The notes beneath the pieces were generated by a model. It did not search any database, was not told where the DNA came from, and saw only the letters and a program-made list of their open reading frames with translations. Shown here piece after piece: positions 53,387-64,000 of a DNA stretch of 64,000 bases. The stretch is from Solilutibacter pythonis (GTDB lineage Bacteria; Pseudomonadota; Gammaproteobacteria; Xanthomonadales; Xanthomonadaceae), in NCBI RefSeq assembly GCF_003697345.1, contig NZ_RFLY01000001.1, forward strand, positions 221,774 through 285,773, in the 5' to 3' direction. The position numbers were made by a program, and so were the translations under genes. Within the stretch, counting starts at the first letter, position 1. Each line of letters starts with the position of its first letter.

Positions 53387-55170
53387 GCCTCCACCCGTAC
53401 CTCACGGAACATGCCCATCTCCATATGCATCAGCATGTGGCAATGAAAGGCCCAGCGTCCAAGCGCGTCGGCGGTGACTCGAATGCTGCGAACGTGGCCA
53501 GGCGGCACGCTGACGGTGTGCTTGCGCACCTGGAATTCTCCTTCCATGCTCTCAAGGTCGCTCCACAGGCCGTGCAGGTGGATGGGGTGCTCCATCATGG
53601 TGTCGTTGACCAGCACGATGCGCACCCGTTCGCCATAGTTGAGCCGGATCGGCTGTGCCTTGGAGAATGGAATGCCGTTGAAGCCCCAGACATAGCGCTC
53701 CATGTTGCCGGTGATGTGCAGCTCGATATCGCGGCCGGGCGTGCGCGGGTCGGGCAGGGGGAAGGTGGATTTCAGGTCGCCGTAAGTCAGTACGCGGCGG
53801 CCGTTGTTTCGAAGCCCGATGCCGGGATCGTTGATGCCGCGCGAGGGCGTCATCGTCTGCATGTCCACATCGGGATTGTCCGATTCACTGGCCAGATGGC
53901 TGATTTTCGCCATGTTGCCGTGGCCGCCGTGGGTATCCTTTATGGCCGTGCCGCACACTCCGGTTCCACATTTCATTTCCGCCGTTTCGGACTTTTTCAT
54001 CGACGCGCCGCATTTCATTTCTCTATCGCCCATTGCGCCGTGTCCCATGTCGGCCATCGTCAGCAGCGGGCGTTGGTCAAGCGATGGAACCGCCGCCTCC
54101 AATCCCGGCGCGGGTGAGAGCGTGGCTCTGGCATGACCGCCTCGATCCATCGCCTGGGCGAAAATGGTGTAGGGCCGTTCCGCCGGCTCGACGATCACGT
54201 CGTAGGTCTCGGCGACGCCGATACGGAATTCGTCGATAGTTACCGGCTCGACATCCAGGCCATCGGCGGCGACCACGGTCATCTTCAGGCCGGGAATGCG
54301 GACGTCGAAATAAGTCATTGCCGAGGCGTTGATGAAACGCAGGCGCACTTTTTCGCCATGTTTGAACAGGGCGGTCCAGTTGCCCGCCGGCGTGCTGCCG
54401 TTGACGAGGTAGGTGTAGGTGAGCGCGGTGACGTCGGCGAGGTCGGTCGGACTCATCCGCATCCGGCCCCAGGCGCCACGATCCTTCAGCGTGGCGCGCA
54501 AGCCGTCACGGCCGGCATCGCGCAGAAAATTGCCGACTGTCCGCAAGTGACGGTTGTAGTAGTGGCCCATGATCTTCAGCTTGCGTTGAATCGCGTGCGG
54601 GTCTTCGTCACTCCAGTCGGACAGGACGATGACGTGGTCGCGGTCGGCATGGACGCGATGACCTTCACGCGGCTCGATGACGATCGCCCCGTAAACGCCT
54701 GTCGCTTCCTGCATCGAGGAATGAGCGTGGTACCAGTAAGTGCCGGCTTGCCTCAGCCGAAAACGATAGAGATACGATTCACCTGGCGCGATTCCATGGA
54801 AACTGAAGCCGGGCACGCCATCCATGTTCGCCGGCACAAGAATGCCATGCCAATGGATCGAAGTGTCTTCGGCGAGCGCGTTGCGCACGGCAAGTTCCAC
54901 CGTGCTGCCTTCGCGCCAATGGAGCGTGGGCGCCGGCAACATGCCGTTGACGACTTTCGCCCGCGCGGGCCGTCCAGTCAGATTGACCGGGATCTCACCG
55001 ATAACCAGCTCGAAACGTTCCCCTGCGAGCGCACTCATCGTTTGAGTATGCATATGGGCATCCCGACGGGCGCGACCCCAGCTGTGAGCCGGCGACGTGA
55101 CGGCCACTCCACCCAGCGCGAGCGCGCCGGTGACGAACTTGCGGCGGTGAAAGTCGAAAAGTTCGGTCAT
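53383..55170 (-). CDS. copA: Copper resistance multicopper oxidase CopA
   Basis: This 595-residue periplasmic multicopper oxidase detoxifies or sequesters copper. A twin-arginine signal is present (FHRRKFVTGALALGG), so it is exported folded. Copper ligands are visible in SIHWHGILVPANMDG, GTYWYHAHSSMQ, EHPIHLHGLW and the C-terminal WAFHCHMLMHMEMGM. Between domains 2 and 3 there is a Met/Cys/His-rich insert (MADMGHGAMGDREMKCGASM, then EMKCGTGVCG), a likely copper-binding loop. The start at 55170 is just after a small leader frame (TAATG junction). copB follows with an ATGA overlap. Confidence 0.95.
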   Translation of the reverse strand: MTELFDFHRRKFVTGALALGGVAVTSPAHSWGRARRDAHMHTQTMSALAGERFELVIGEIPVNLTGRPARAKVVNGMLPAPTLHWREGSTVELAVRNALAEDTSIHWHGILVPANMDGVPGFSFHGIAPGESYLYRFRLRQAGTYWYHAHSSMQEATGVYGAIVIEPREGHRVHADRDHVIVLSDWSDEDPHAIQRKLKIMGHYYNRHLRTVGNFLRDAGRDGLRATLKDRGAWGRMRMSPTDLADVTALTYTYLVNGSTPAGNWTALFKHGEKVRLRFINASAMTYFDVRIPGLKMTVVAADGLDVEPVTIDEFRIGVAETYDVIVEPAERPYTIFAQAMDRGGHARATLSPAPGLEAAVPSLDQRPLLTMADMGHGAMGDREMKCGASMKKSETAEMKCGTGVCGTAIKDTHGGHGNMAKISHLASESDNPDVDMQTMTPSRGINDPGIGLRNNGRRVLTYGDLKSTFPLPDPRTPGRDIELHITGNMERYVWGFNGIPFSKAQPIRLNYGERVRIVLVNDTMMEHPIHLHGLWSDLESMEGEFQVRKHTVSVPPGHVRSIRVTADALGRWAFHCHMLMHMEMGMFREVRVEA

Positions 55171-55271
55171 TACTGATTGCTCTGAGCGTTGGTAAGGGGA
55201 GATGGAGAGGCCAGGCGGTACTTTGTTGAGGACGGAAGTATCGCCTCATCCGAGAGTGCCGGCATAAGCAT
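55170..55271 (-). CDS. 33-codon leader frame in front of copA
   Basis: A short frame begins at an ATG at 55271 (MLMPALSDEAILPSSTKYRL) and ends in a TAA that shares bases with the copA ATG (TAATG). This would allow translational coupling, and Xanthomonas copA genes are known to be preceded by a leader gene, copL. However, this peptide lacks the cysteines and histidines of CopL and has no visible ribosome site. It may be a chance frame. Confidence 0.3.
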   Translation of the reverse strand: MLMPALSDEAILPSSTKYRLASPSPLTNAQSNQ

Positions 55272-55776
55272 GGGTGGGTCTAATGAATTTATTACATAAT
55301 AAAAATTATGCGAAGTTGGATAGGCTGGTGCGCAAAGTGCGCGAAATCCTCACCCGGTTAGCGGCAATGTGCCGACATGCATCGACTCCGTCCACCCTGT
55401 TGGCCTGAGGGCCAAGCATGCCCTCATCCCTGCGCTGCCGCTCACTACGACCGCGTGATCCACAACCGCACGAGCCTCCATGGACCCTGGTCGGGATGGC
55501 GGATGGCAGGACATCACATCATCAATCCCCATGGCGAGCGCCTACCACCTCACGTACTGGATCGCATGATGTGGCGACACGTCCAAGCCTATGGCGACCT
55601 CGGGCCAGCACGATCGCAAAAGCGGTCATCGTGAGTGTGGTGTCGGGGGCTGAGGTCATGACGCTGTAACCAAGTGCAAGCAACCGATACGCGCCAGGCC
55701 GGATCAAGAGCGCATCCGCAGGGGCAAGCCCCTGCACCCCAAGTGCTACACTCCAGTCAACCAAGGAGCCCCAGAT
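55272..55776. other. Intergenic region upstream of copA with an AT-rich palindrome
   Basis: This 505-base region has no supported gene. At 55295-55310 a perfect palindrome CATAAT-AAAA-ATTATG lies in the AT-rich part expected to hold the copA promoter, and could be an operator. At 55718-55735 a tight stem (GCAGGGGC/GCCCCTGC) precedes the coiled-coil gene. Short frames on both strands show no domain. Confidence 0.45.
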
Positions 55777-56019
55777 ATGAGCAACAACGTTGAAAACCTG
55801 CTGCTGGAACACCTGAAACGATTCCAAGCCAGCCAAGATCGAATCGAGCGGAAAATCGACGAACATACAACAAGGCTGGGACGGATCGAAATTACCCTGG
55901 CAAGACTGTCTACGACCGAAGGACAGCAAGACGAAGCACATGCTGAACAAAGCGTAAGGATAGATCGTCTTGCCGAAAGATTAGAACGCGTGGAACGCCG
56001 CCTAGAGATCGCCGGTTGA
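55777..56019 (+). CDS. Small coiled-coil protein
   Basis: This 80-residue protein is almost entirely heptad-repeat helix (NVENLLLEHLKRFQASQDRI; IDRLAERLERVERRLEIAG). Similar small proteins of unknown function are common in proteobacterial genomes. AAGGAG is placed nine bases before the ATG and a good terminator follows the stop, so it looks like a real single-gene unit. It may act as an oligomerising partner for something encoded elsewhere. Confidence 0.7.
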   Translation: MSNNVENLLLEHLKRFQASQDRIERKIDEHTTRLGRIEITLARLSTTEGQQDEAHAEQSVRIDRLAERLERVERRLEIAG

Positions 56020-56052
56020 TGAGCCGTTGGTATCTTCGAAAAAAGAATCTGT

Positions 56053-56076
56053 AAGCCCCTGATTTCAGGGGCTTTT
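56053..56076 (+). terminator. Intrinsic terminator after the coiled-coil gene
   Basis: AAGCCCCTGA and TCAGGGGCTT form a strong stem followed by TTTTG. The stem also lies downstream of acnB on the other strand. Confidence 0.85.
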
Positions 56077-56085
56077 GCATCACTA

Positions 56086-56122
56086 CGCATCAAGCTCGGC
56101 GAAAAGTGCCGAACTTGATGCG
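56086..56122. other. Long stem-loop downstream of acnB
   Basis: Two 15-base arms (56086-56100 starting CGCATCAAG, 56108-56122 ending CTTGATGCG) pair with one mismatch around a 7-base loop, eight bases after the acnB stop. No T-run follows, but it may protect the acnB mRNA end. Confidence 0.5.
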
Positions 56123-56129
56123 CTGGTTG

Positions 56130-58757
56130 TCACGGCAAGCCCGCTGTTGGATCAAGCGGCCTTGATGCCATTGCGACTTCCCGGTATTCCGGGATCTGGT
56201 CGAAGTTCATGTAGCGGTAGATTTCCTCGCCTTTTTCGTTGATTACGCCGATGTCGGCGAGGTATTCCTCGCGGGTTGGGATGCGGCCCAGACGCGAGCA
56301 GATCGCGGCGAGTTCCGCCGATCCCAGATAGACGTTGGTGTTTTTACCGAGGCGGTTGGGGAAATTTCGGGTGCTGGTGGACATCACCGTCGCGCCTTCG
56401 CGTACTTGCGCCTGATTGCCCATGCACAGCGAACAGCCCGGCATTTCCATGCGCGCACCGGCGCTGCCGAAAGTGCCGTAGTGGCCTTCCTTGGTCAATT
56501 CGGCGGCATCCATCTTGGTCGGAGGGGCGACCCACAGGCGGGTCGGGATGTCGCGCTTGCCTTCCAGCAATTTGGCGGCGGCACGGAAGTGGCCGATGTT
56601 GGTCATGCACGAGCCGATGAACACTTCGTCGATCTTGGCGCCGGCGACATCGCCGAGTGTTTTGGCGTCGTCCGGGTCGTTCGGGCAGCAGACGATCGGT
56701 TCGACGATCTGATCGAGATCGATCTCGATGACCGCGGCGTATTCGGCGTCGGCGTCGGCTTCAAGCAGGTTCGGGGCGGCCAGCCACTGCTCCATCTTGT
56801 CGATGCGGCGCTGCAAGGAGCGGGCATCGGCATAGCCTTCGGCGATCATCCACTTCAGCAGCGTGATGTTGCTGGTGAGGTATTCGACGATCGGCGCCTT
56901 GTCCAACTTGACCGTGCAACCGGCGGCGGAGCGTTCGGCGGAAGCATCGGCCAGTTCGAACGCCTGCTCCACCTTCAGTTGCGGCAATCCTTCGATTTCC
57001 AGGATGCGGCCAGAGAAGATGTTCTTCTTGCCCTGCTTCTCCACCGTCAACAAACCTTGCTTGATGGCGTAGAGCGGGATGGCGTGGACCAGGTCGCGCA
57101 GGGTCACGCCCGGCTGAAGTTGGCCCTTGAAGCGCACCAGTACCGATTCCGGCATGTCCAGCGGCATCACGCCGGTGGCGGCGGCGAAGGCCACCAGGCC
57201 GGAGCCGGCGGGGAACGAGATGCCGACCGGGAAGCGGGTGTGGCTGTCGCCACCGGTGCCAACCGTATCCGGCAGCAGCATGCGGTTGAGCCAGCTATGG
57301 ATGATGCCGTCGCCCGGCCGCAGCGAAACGCCGCCACGGGTCGAGATGAATTCCGGCAGCGTATGGTGCGTCTTGACATCGACGGGTTTCGGATAGGCCG
57401 CGGTGTGGCAGAACGATTGCATCACCAAGTCGGCGGAGAAGCCGAGGCAGGCCAGATCCTTCAGTTCGTCACGGGTCATCGGACCGGTGGTGTCTTGCGA
57501 ACCCACCGAGGTCATTTTCGGCTCGCAATAGGTGCCGGGGCGGATGCCCTTCCCTTCCGGCAGGCCGCAGGCACGGCCGACCATCTTCTGCGCCAGCGTG
57601 TAGCCCTTGCCGGTATCGGCCGGATCCTGTGGCAGGCGAAACAGGGTCGAAGGTTCGAGGCCAAGCACTTCGCGCGCTTTGGCGGTCAGTCCACGACCGA
57701 TGATGAGCGGGATGCGGCCGCCGGCGCGTACCTCGTCGAGCAGCACGTCGGATTTCAGTGTGGATTCCGCGATCTGCTGGCCATCCTTGAATGCCGTGAC
57801 CCGGCCACTGGCGTGGTCGATCTTCAGTTCCACCACGTCGCCCATGTTCATGTCGGCCACGTCGATTTCAAGTGGCAATGCACCGGCGTCTTCCATGGTG
57901 TTGTAGAAGATCGGCGCGATTTTGGAGCCGAGGCAGACGCCGCCAAAACGCTTGTTGGGAATGAACGGGATGTTTTCGCCGGTCCACCACAGCACCGAGT
58001 TGGTGGCCGACTTGCGGCTGGAGCCGGTACCGACCACATCGCCGACATAGGCGACGAGATGGCCTTTCCGCTTCAAATCCTGGATCAGTTGGATCGGGCC
58101 GCGCTTGCCGTCTTCCTCAGGCGAGAACGGTGAGTTTTCGCGCTTGTTCTTCAGCATCGCCAGCGCGTGCATTGGGATGTCGGGACGGGTGGTGGCGTCG
58201 GGCGCCGGCGAAAGGTCATCGGTATTGGTTTCACCCGGCACCTTGAATACGGTGATGGTCATCGAGGCCGGTACTTCCGGGCGGCTTGTGAACCATTCGG
58301 CGTCGGCCCAGCTTTGCAGTACTCCCTTGGCATGGGCGTTGCCGGCGTCGGCCTTGGCCTTGACGTCATGGAAGGCATCGAACATCAGCAGGGTGTGCTT
58401 GAGGGCGTTGGCAGCGGTTTCACCCAGTTCGGCGTCGTCGAGCAGCTCGACCAGCGGGTGGATGTTGTAGCCCCCCAGCATGGTGCCCAGCAGTTCCACC
58501 GCGCGCTTCCTGGAAATCAGCGGAGTGGATTCCTTACCGAAGGCAACCGCGGCAAGGTAGCTGGCCTTGACCTTGGCGGCATCGTCGACGCCGGCCGGCA
58601 CACGGTTGGCGAGGAGATCGACGAGAAACTCGCCCTCGTCCGCCGGTGGACTCTTGATCAGTTCGATGACCTCAGCGGTCTGTTGCGCGGTCAATGGCAG
58701 CGGCGGGATGCCGAGTGCTTCGCGTTCGGCGGCATGTTGACGGTAGCTGGCAAGCAT
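56130..58757 (-). CDS. acnB: Aconitate hydratase B (with 2-methylisocitrate dehydratase activity)
   Basis: This 875-residue iron-sulfur enzyme isomerises citrate and isocitrate and is the main aconitase of growing cells in many proteobacteria. The AcnB-specific N-terminal HEAT-like domain ([20 protein letters not shown]) comes first, followed by the swivel domain ([31 protein letters not shown]). The 4Fe-4S ligand cysteines are visible in [12 protein letters not shown] and [12 protein letters not shown] chose the ATG at 58757; GGAGAA precedes it. It is divergent from acnA, with a vapBC pair between them. Confidence 0.96.
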   Translation of the reverse strand: MLASYRQHAAEREALGIPPLPLTAQQTAEVIELIKSPPADEGEFLVDLLANRVPAGVDDAAKVKASYLAAVAFGKESTPLISRKRAVELLGTMLGGYNIHPLVELLDDAELGETAANALKHTLLMFDAFHDVKAKADAGNAHAKGVLQSWADAEWFTSRPEVPASMTITVFKVPGETNTDDLSPAPDATTRPDIPMHALAMLKNKRENSPFSPEEDGKRGPIQLIQDLKRKGHLVAYVGDVVGTGSSRKSATNSVLWWTGENIPFIPNKRFGGVCLGSKIAPIFYNTMEDAGALPLEIDVADMNMGDVVELKIDHASGRVTAFKDGQQIAESTLKSDVLLDEVRAGGRIPLIIGRGLTAKAREVLGLEPSTLFRLPQDPADTGKGYTLAQKMVGRACGLPEGKGIRPGTYCEPKMTSVGSQDTTGPMTRDELKDLACLGFSADLVMQSFCHTAAYPKPVDVKTHHTLPEFISTRGGVSLRPGDGIIHSWLNRMLLPDTVGTGGDSHTRFPVGISFPAGSGLVAFAAATGVMPLDMPESVLVRFKGQLQPGVTLRDLVHAIPLYAIKQGLLTVEKQGKKNIFSGRILEIEGLPQLKVEQAFELADASAERSAAGCTVKLDKAPIVEYLTSNITLLKWMIAEGYADARSLQRRIDKMEQWLAAPNLLEADADAEYAAVIEIDLDQIVEPIVCCPNDPDDAKTLGDVAGAKIDEVFIGSCMTNIGHFRAAAKLLEGKRDIPTRLWVAPPTKMDAAELTKEGHYGTFGSAGARMEMPGCSLCMGNQAQVREGATVMSTSTRNFPNRLGKNTNVYLGSAELAAICSRLGRIPTREEYLADIGVINEKGEEIYRYMNFDQIPEYREVAMASRPLDPTAGLP

Positions 58758-58786
58758 GGGGTTCTCCTTGGGATGCTGGCGATATG

Positions 58787-59194
58787 TCAGGGGGTGGGCT
58801 TTGGGCTGATGACTTTCAGCCCTTTGAAGTAGTCGCGGTAAAAAGCGCTGTCGCGGGTGATCAGGCCATCGCATTGCAACAGTGCATGCGCGCCAATGAG
58901 GAAGTCGGGGACGGCGCGCAGTCGCTGGCCGCCGCGTTGGCGGTAACGGCGCTGCATCTCGCCCGCGCGCAAGGCGGATTTGGCTTCAAGCGCGTCGAAA
59001 CGGATGCCGATTTCCTCCAGTACGGCCAATGCCTCGTCGCCGCCATGCAGCGCGCTGCATACCTCGGCCAGCGCCACATCCGAGATCACCACCGGGCCCG
59101 TGGCGAGCGAGCGGCGAAGGCATAGCTCGGCGGCATCGGCATCTGGGCCATCGGCCAGCAGGTCGATGAGGATGGAGGAGTCGATGGCGATCAT
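58787..59194 (-). CDS. vapC: PIN-domain toxin VapC
   Basis: This 135-residue protein is a PIN-domain ribonuclease. The acidic active-site residues are visible in [15 protein letters not shown] (first Asp), [12 protein letters not shown] (Glu), [11 protein letters not shown] (Asp) and [13 protein letters not shown] (Asp), the normal quartet. In VapBC pairs it cleaves tRNA or rRNA when free of its antitoxin. Its ATG overlaps the antitoxin stop by four bases. Confidence 0.9.
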   Translation of the reverse strand: MIAIDSSILIDLLADGPDADAAELCLRRSLATGPVVISDVALAEVCSALHGGDEALAVLEEIGIRFDALEAKSALRAGEMQRRYRQRGGQRLRAVPDFLIGAHALLQCDGLITRDSAFYRDYFKGLKVISPKPTP

Positions 59195-59433
59195 TCCAGC
59201 GGCTCGCCCGGCGCGCGGCCACGGAGGGCGCGCATGGCTTCGTTGGTATCGGTGAAGCCGTCCAGCTTGAAACGGCCACGGACGCGGGAAACGGCATCCT
59301 CCACGTTCTTGCGCAAGATGATGCGCCCTCCTTCCAGCTCGACCTTGAGCACGCTGCCCTTGGTCAGGCCCAGCGCATCGCGGACAGCTTTGGGAAGGGT
59401 GATCTGCCCGCGTTCGGCGACGGTTGCTTCCAC
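59191..59433 (-). CDS. vapB: AbrB/MazE-type antitoxin VapB
   Basis: This 80-residue protein has an N-terminal swapped-hairpin DNA-binding domain (ATVAERGQITLPKAVRDALG, KGSVLKVELEGGRIILRK) and a short C-terminal toxin-binding tail (FTDTNEAMRALRGRAPGEPL). It should neutralise VapC and repress its own promoter. I chose the GTG at 59433 because GAGGAG lies seven bases upstream; an in-frame ATG further 5' would place the start beyond the promoter boxes. Confidence 0.88.
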   Translation of the reverse strand: MEATVAERGQITLPKAVRDALGLTKGSVLKVELEGGRIILRKNVEDAVSRVRGRFKLDGFTDTNEAMRALRGRAPGEPLE

Positions 59434-59450
59434 GCTCGCGCTCCTCTTTG

Positions 59451-59489
59451 GTATGCGTGAATCATACATACCTGAGTGCGCATACTCAA
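59451..59489 (-). promoter_or_regulatory. vapBC promoter with two inverted repeats
   Basis: On the minus strand TTGAGT (59484-59489) and TATGAT (59461-59466) are spaced by 17 bases. Two inverted repeats overlap the boxes: TGAGT/ACTCA (59473-59477, 59484-59488) over the -35 and GTATG/CATAC (59451-59455, 59463-59467) over the -10. They are likely sites for VapB autorepression. Confidence 0.7.
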
Positions 59490-59588
59490 GCGTGGATGAT
59501 GAATCGGGCCGAACACCGGGGCGTAACGCGCAATGCCGATAATGGTGCGACAAGCCAAGCCCAAGCGGCCCAGCCCCAGGAGACCACC

Positions 59589-62339
<2,751 letters not shown>

Positions 62340-62357
62340 ATGGGATTATCCATCATT

Positions 62358-62560
62358 TTCGGATCAATGAACCGATACGGATTTTTATTGGCATACCAAT
62401 ACCGATTGAAGTTCATTCCCGGCGTGCTTTAAGCCGTCACCGGATCAACACTAAGGAAGCGTCCGAGCATCGGATCGTAATAGCGCTGCTGCATGTACGT
62501 CAGCCCGGTGGCGCTGTCCATCACGTGGCCTGCGTAGCCTACCCGATCGCTGTTCCCGCG
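62358..62560 (-). pseudogene. Inactivated Rhs core tip
   Basis: On the minus strand the frame reads VGYAGHVMDSATGLTYMQQR, YYDPMLGRFLSVDPVTA, then an in-frame TAA, then NFNRYWYANKNPYRFIDP. This is the conserved Rhs core ending with one sense codon turned into a stop (the intact gene nearby has ALTNGD at this place). There is no start codon of its own and the sequence upstream is unrelated and AT-rich. It is a displaced, dead tip of an Rhs gene. Its core part is nearly identical to the intact gene. Confidence 0.8.
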
Positions 62561-62772
62561 GCCTATCGCCACGCAATAAGACAATAGAAATCACCATAAA
62601 CAATAGCGGGCCTTGTGTACTACTGATCATCATGAAAATCGACTCTTACCCCTGTTTTACATGTCTATCTATGTTTCCCTGGAAACATTGAAAAATATTT
62701 ATATAAATTCCAGCATGAATTACACTCACTTCAGCCTTAAGTTATTTGAAATTTATTTTTGCAGAGACCCCT
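62561..62772. other. AT-rich spacer, no gene supported
   Basis: This 212-base segment is far more AT-rich than the chromosome around it and has only short, featureless frames. One minus-strand frame starts MMISSTQGPLLFMVISIVLL but runs out of frame into the dead Rhs tip. It is probably residue of earlier tail exchange. Confidence 0.4.
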
Positions 62773-63036
62773 TTATTCCCTCTTCGAATGGGACCTAATG
62801 ATCTTGATCGCTGCTGGAAACCGCAATAGAAATATTACAAATGCTACCCCCAAGCACCCCGATAGCGGAAGAAGCTCCAGACCACCTTCTAATAACCCAA
62901 GACAAGAGAGCACGCGATATATAATTTCCATGACAACACCGACAATACCAATGGCTATGGCATCAGGGAAGACGTTAATGACAATCAGCAGCCACATCTT
63001 TTTGCGCAACCCTAACATTCTTTCCTTACCCCGCAT
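62773..63036 (-). CDS. Small membrane protein, candidate immunity protein for the Rhs tail
   Basis: This 87-residue protein starts inside the 3' end of the Rhs gene (overlap about 25 bases; a second ATG at 63018 is also possible). It has two or three hydrophobic segments (MWLLIVINVFPDAIAIGIVG, YRVLSCLGLLEGGLELL, LGVAFVIFLLRFPAAIKII). Immunity genes normally follow the toxin tail directly and match it in base composition, and both hold here. A membrane immunity protein would fit a toxin acting on membranes. I do not recognise a family, so the role is inferred from position. Confidence 0.55.
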   Translation of the reverse strand: MRGKERMLGLRKKMWLLIVINVFPDAIAIGIVGVVMEIIYRVLSCLGLLEGGLELLPLSGCLGVAFVIFLLRFPAAIKIIRSHSKRE

Positions 63037-63986
63037 GATTCAACCATTCCCCCCGAATTGGACATCACATTGCTTGCAGCAGCCGCAGCCCCTACCGCAC
63101 TTGAATTTGTCGTGCCACCTGTAGTCGTCTCCCTTATGTGCTCCAACAAATTTCTATCCGCCAACGGGATAGAGTCCACTGCCTTGGTATTAACTGCGGA
63201 CCTGGCTACATCAATTGCATCACCCACAAGCGAACCAGCTGCACCAGCAGCGCCCCCCACGATCGCAGTGGTTCCCATGCCACTTGTTATTTCATTCCCT
63301 TGTATAGCATTATTGGCGCCCGTAGATGCAGCACCAATGGCGGCACCTGCCACCCCGTTCACGGTGGCTCTAACAGCCATGCTAGTTGTCAGCTTCGCAA
63401 CTCCAGCAGCAATCCCTGCACCTGTTGCACCAGCAGCACCGGCAACAAGTGCCTTACCAACATTTCCAGCAATACCTTTAAGGCTTGTGTCCTTGATCTC
63501 ACCCGTAACTATCTGACGGGCAAGTTCAAGTCCAACACCAATCCCAGCACCCGCACACCAAGGGCATCGCCCATCTGGATCAGTGAACCGATACGGATTA
63601 TTGTAAGCATAGACATAGCGATTGAAATGCCGCATGTCACCATTAGTCAACGCCGTCACCGGATCAACACTAAGAAAGCGTCCGAGCATCGGATCGTAAT
63701 AGCGCTGCTGCATGTACGTCAGCCCGGTGGCGCTGTCCATCACGTGGCCCGTATACCCCGGACGGTCGTCGTTGGCCTTGCCCAGCTTCTCTCCGTAGGG
63801 GGCATAACCGGTTCGTTCAATCACCTGGCCCGATGCGTTCGTCACCGCCACCGGGCTGCCCAACGCATCGGTATGGATATACTCCACCACCTGCGACCAG
63901 GCGACCACCGGCAGACAGCATAGCCACAATGCCCATATCCACGGCCGCACCCGACGCCTTGCTTTCGTGTACGTTATTCCTTTCAT
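63012..63986 (-). CDS. Short secreted Rhs-core protein with a variable C-terminal tail
   Basis: This 324-residue protein starts at 63986 with AGGAGG eight bases upstream. It has a signal peptide (RPWIWALWLCCLPVVAWSQ), then only the end of an Rhs repeat region (YIHTDALGSPVAVTNASGQV, TGYAPYGEKLGKANDDRPGY) and the complete Rhs core motif through NRYVYAYNNPYRFTDPDGRC. The C-terminal ~170 residues differ in composition and are rich in Gly/Ala with zipper-like stretches (GKALVAGAAGATGAGIAAGV; GTTAIVGGAAGAAGSLVGDA), ending in MVESCGVRKEC. Usual Rhs proteins exceed 1000 residues, so this is a miniature form with its own export signal. The tail resembles no toxin domain I know; membrane insertion is possible. 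Confidence 0.75.
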   Translation of the reverse strand: MKGITYTKARRRVRPWIWALWLCCLPVVAWSQVVEYIHTDALGSPVAVTNASGQVIERTGYAPYGEKLGKANDDRPGYTGHVMDSATGLTYMQQRYYDPMLGRFLSVDPVTALTNGDMRHFNRYVYAYNNPYRFTDPDGRCPWCAGAGIGVGLELARQIVTGEIKDTSLKGIAGNVGKALVAGAAGATGAGIAAGVAKLTTSMAVRATVNGVAGAAIGAASTGANNAIQGNEITSGMGTTAIVGGAAGAAGSLVGDAIDVARSAVNTKAVDSIPLADRNLLEHIRETTTGGTTNSSAVGAAAAASNVMSNSGGMVESCGVRKEC

Positions 63987-64000
63987 CTTCTTCCCCTCCT

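Larger units (their letters stand above)
62433..63749. repeat. 98-bp direct repeat flanking the Rhs tail and immunity module
   Basis: Bases 62433-62530 and 63652-63749 agree at 97 of 98 positions by my reading, offset 1219. Both encode the core segment around TGLTYMQQRYYDPMLGRFLS. The repeat brackets the variable tail of the intact Rhs gene and the candidate immunity gene. Confidence 0.85.

Noticed and set aside
55522..55950. A 142-codon minus-strand frame over the coiled-coil gene
   Set aside because: The plus-strand gene has a ribosome site, coherent heptads and a terminator; the opposite frame has none of these.
62613..62798. A 61-codon plus-strand frame in the AT-rich spacer
   Set aside because: No ribosome site or domain, and the region is the residue of tail exchange; AT-rich DNA gives such frames by chance.
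63058..63923. Plus-strand frames opposite the Rhs gene
   Set aside because: They are antisense to the Rhs core and tail, and the translations are serine/threonine- and proline-rich shadows.

Overview
This is a GC-rich chromosomal window that reads as a gammaproteobacterium of the Xanthomonadaceae (Lysobacteraceae). The evidence is gene content and order: a split MetH behind a SahR-like regulator, a large ~1650-residue NAD-glutamate dehydrogenase, a kynurenine meta-cleavage operon, rpsF-rpsR-rplI-dnaB-alr, copA-copB, and acnB/acnA arranged head to head. No species can be named from the sequence alone. I saw no CRISPR array and no replication origin.

Bases 1-26900 are mainly core genome. They hold the 3' end of fumC and a leftward operon (small membrane protein, YtrA-type GntR regulator, ABC ATPase, ABC permease, lipoprotein, small protein) with a promoter/operator palindrome in front. 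Then come two FKBP-type peptidyl-prolyl isomerases, ugd, slyX, a DUF2058 gene and a BCCT transporter. A leftward methionine operon follows (SahR-like regulator, then the MetH N half and C half), with a 26-bp palindrome over the regulator's start. Acyl-CoA dehydrogenase, NAD-glutamate dehydrogenase, an alpha/beta hydrolase, nadK, a CHASE-GGDEF-EAL protein and a 5'-nucleotidase complete this part.

Bases ~26980-31534 are the remains of a Tn3-family transposon. The right 38-bp terminal repeat is intact. tnpA is cut at its 3' end and frameshifted. The cargo is a damaged MNT/HEPN pair, a cupin and a three-gene operon whose last gene is fused in frame to the resolvase. The right end has cut into a DUF2939 gene and now encodes its last residues.

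Bases 31500-45264 form a long leftward block: asnS, two small proteins, a PaiB-like flavoprotein, an SDR, 2-aminomuconate semialdehyde dehydrogenase, carbonic anhydrase, a RidA-type deaminase, a secreted protein, 3-hydroxyanthranilate dioxygenase, ACMS decarboxylase, kynureninase, kynurenine monooxygenase and exonuclease I. Together the pathway genes take kynurenine to the level of 4-oxalocrotonate. Tryptophan dioxygenase and kynurenine formamidase must lie elsewhere.

Bases 45300-52480 hold housekeeping genes: an A-type Fe-S protein, the S6/S18/L9 ribosomal proteins, the DnaB helicase, alanine racemase, an OmpA-like lipoprotein, a CBS-domain protein, tmRNA, and tRNA-Ala(GGC) plus tRNA-Glu(TTC). 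Bases 52500-64000 hold copB/copA, a coiled-coil protein, acnB, a vapBC toxin-antitoxin pair between the two aconitases, acnA, and at the end a very short secreted Rhs-core protein with a candidate immunity gene and an inactivated Rhs tip. This last locus is the most unusual in the window.
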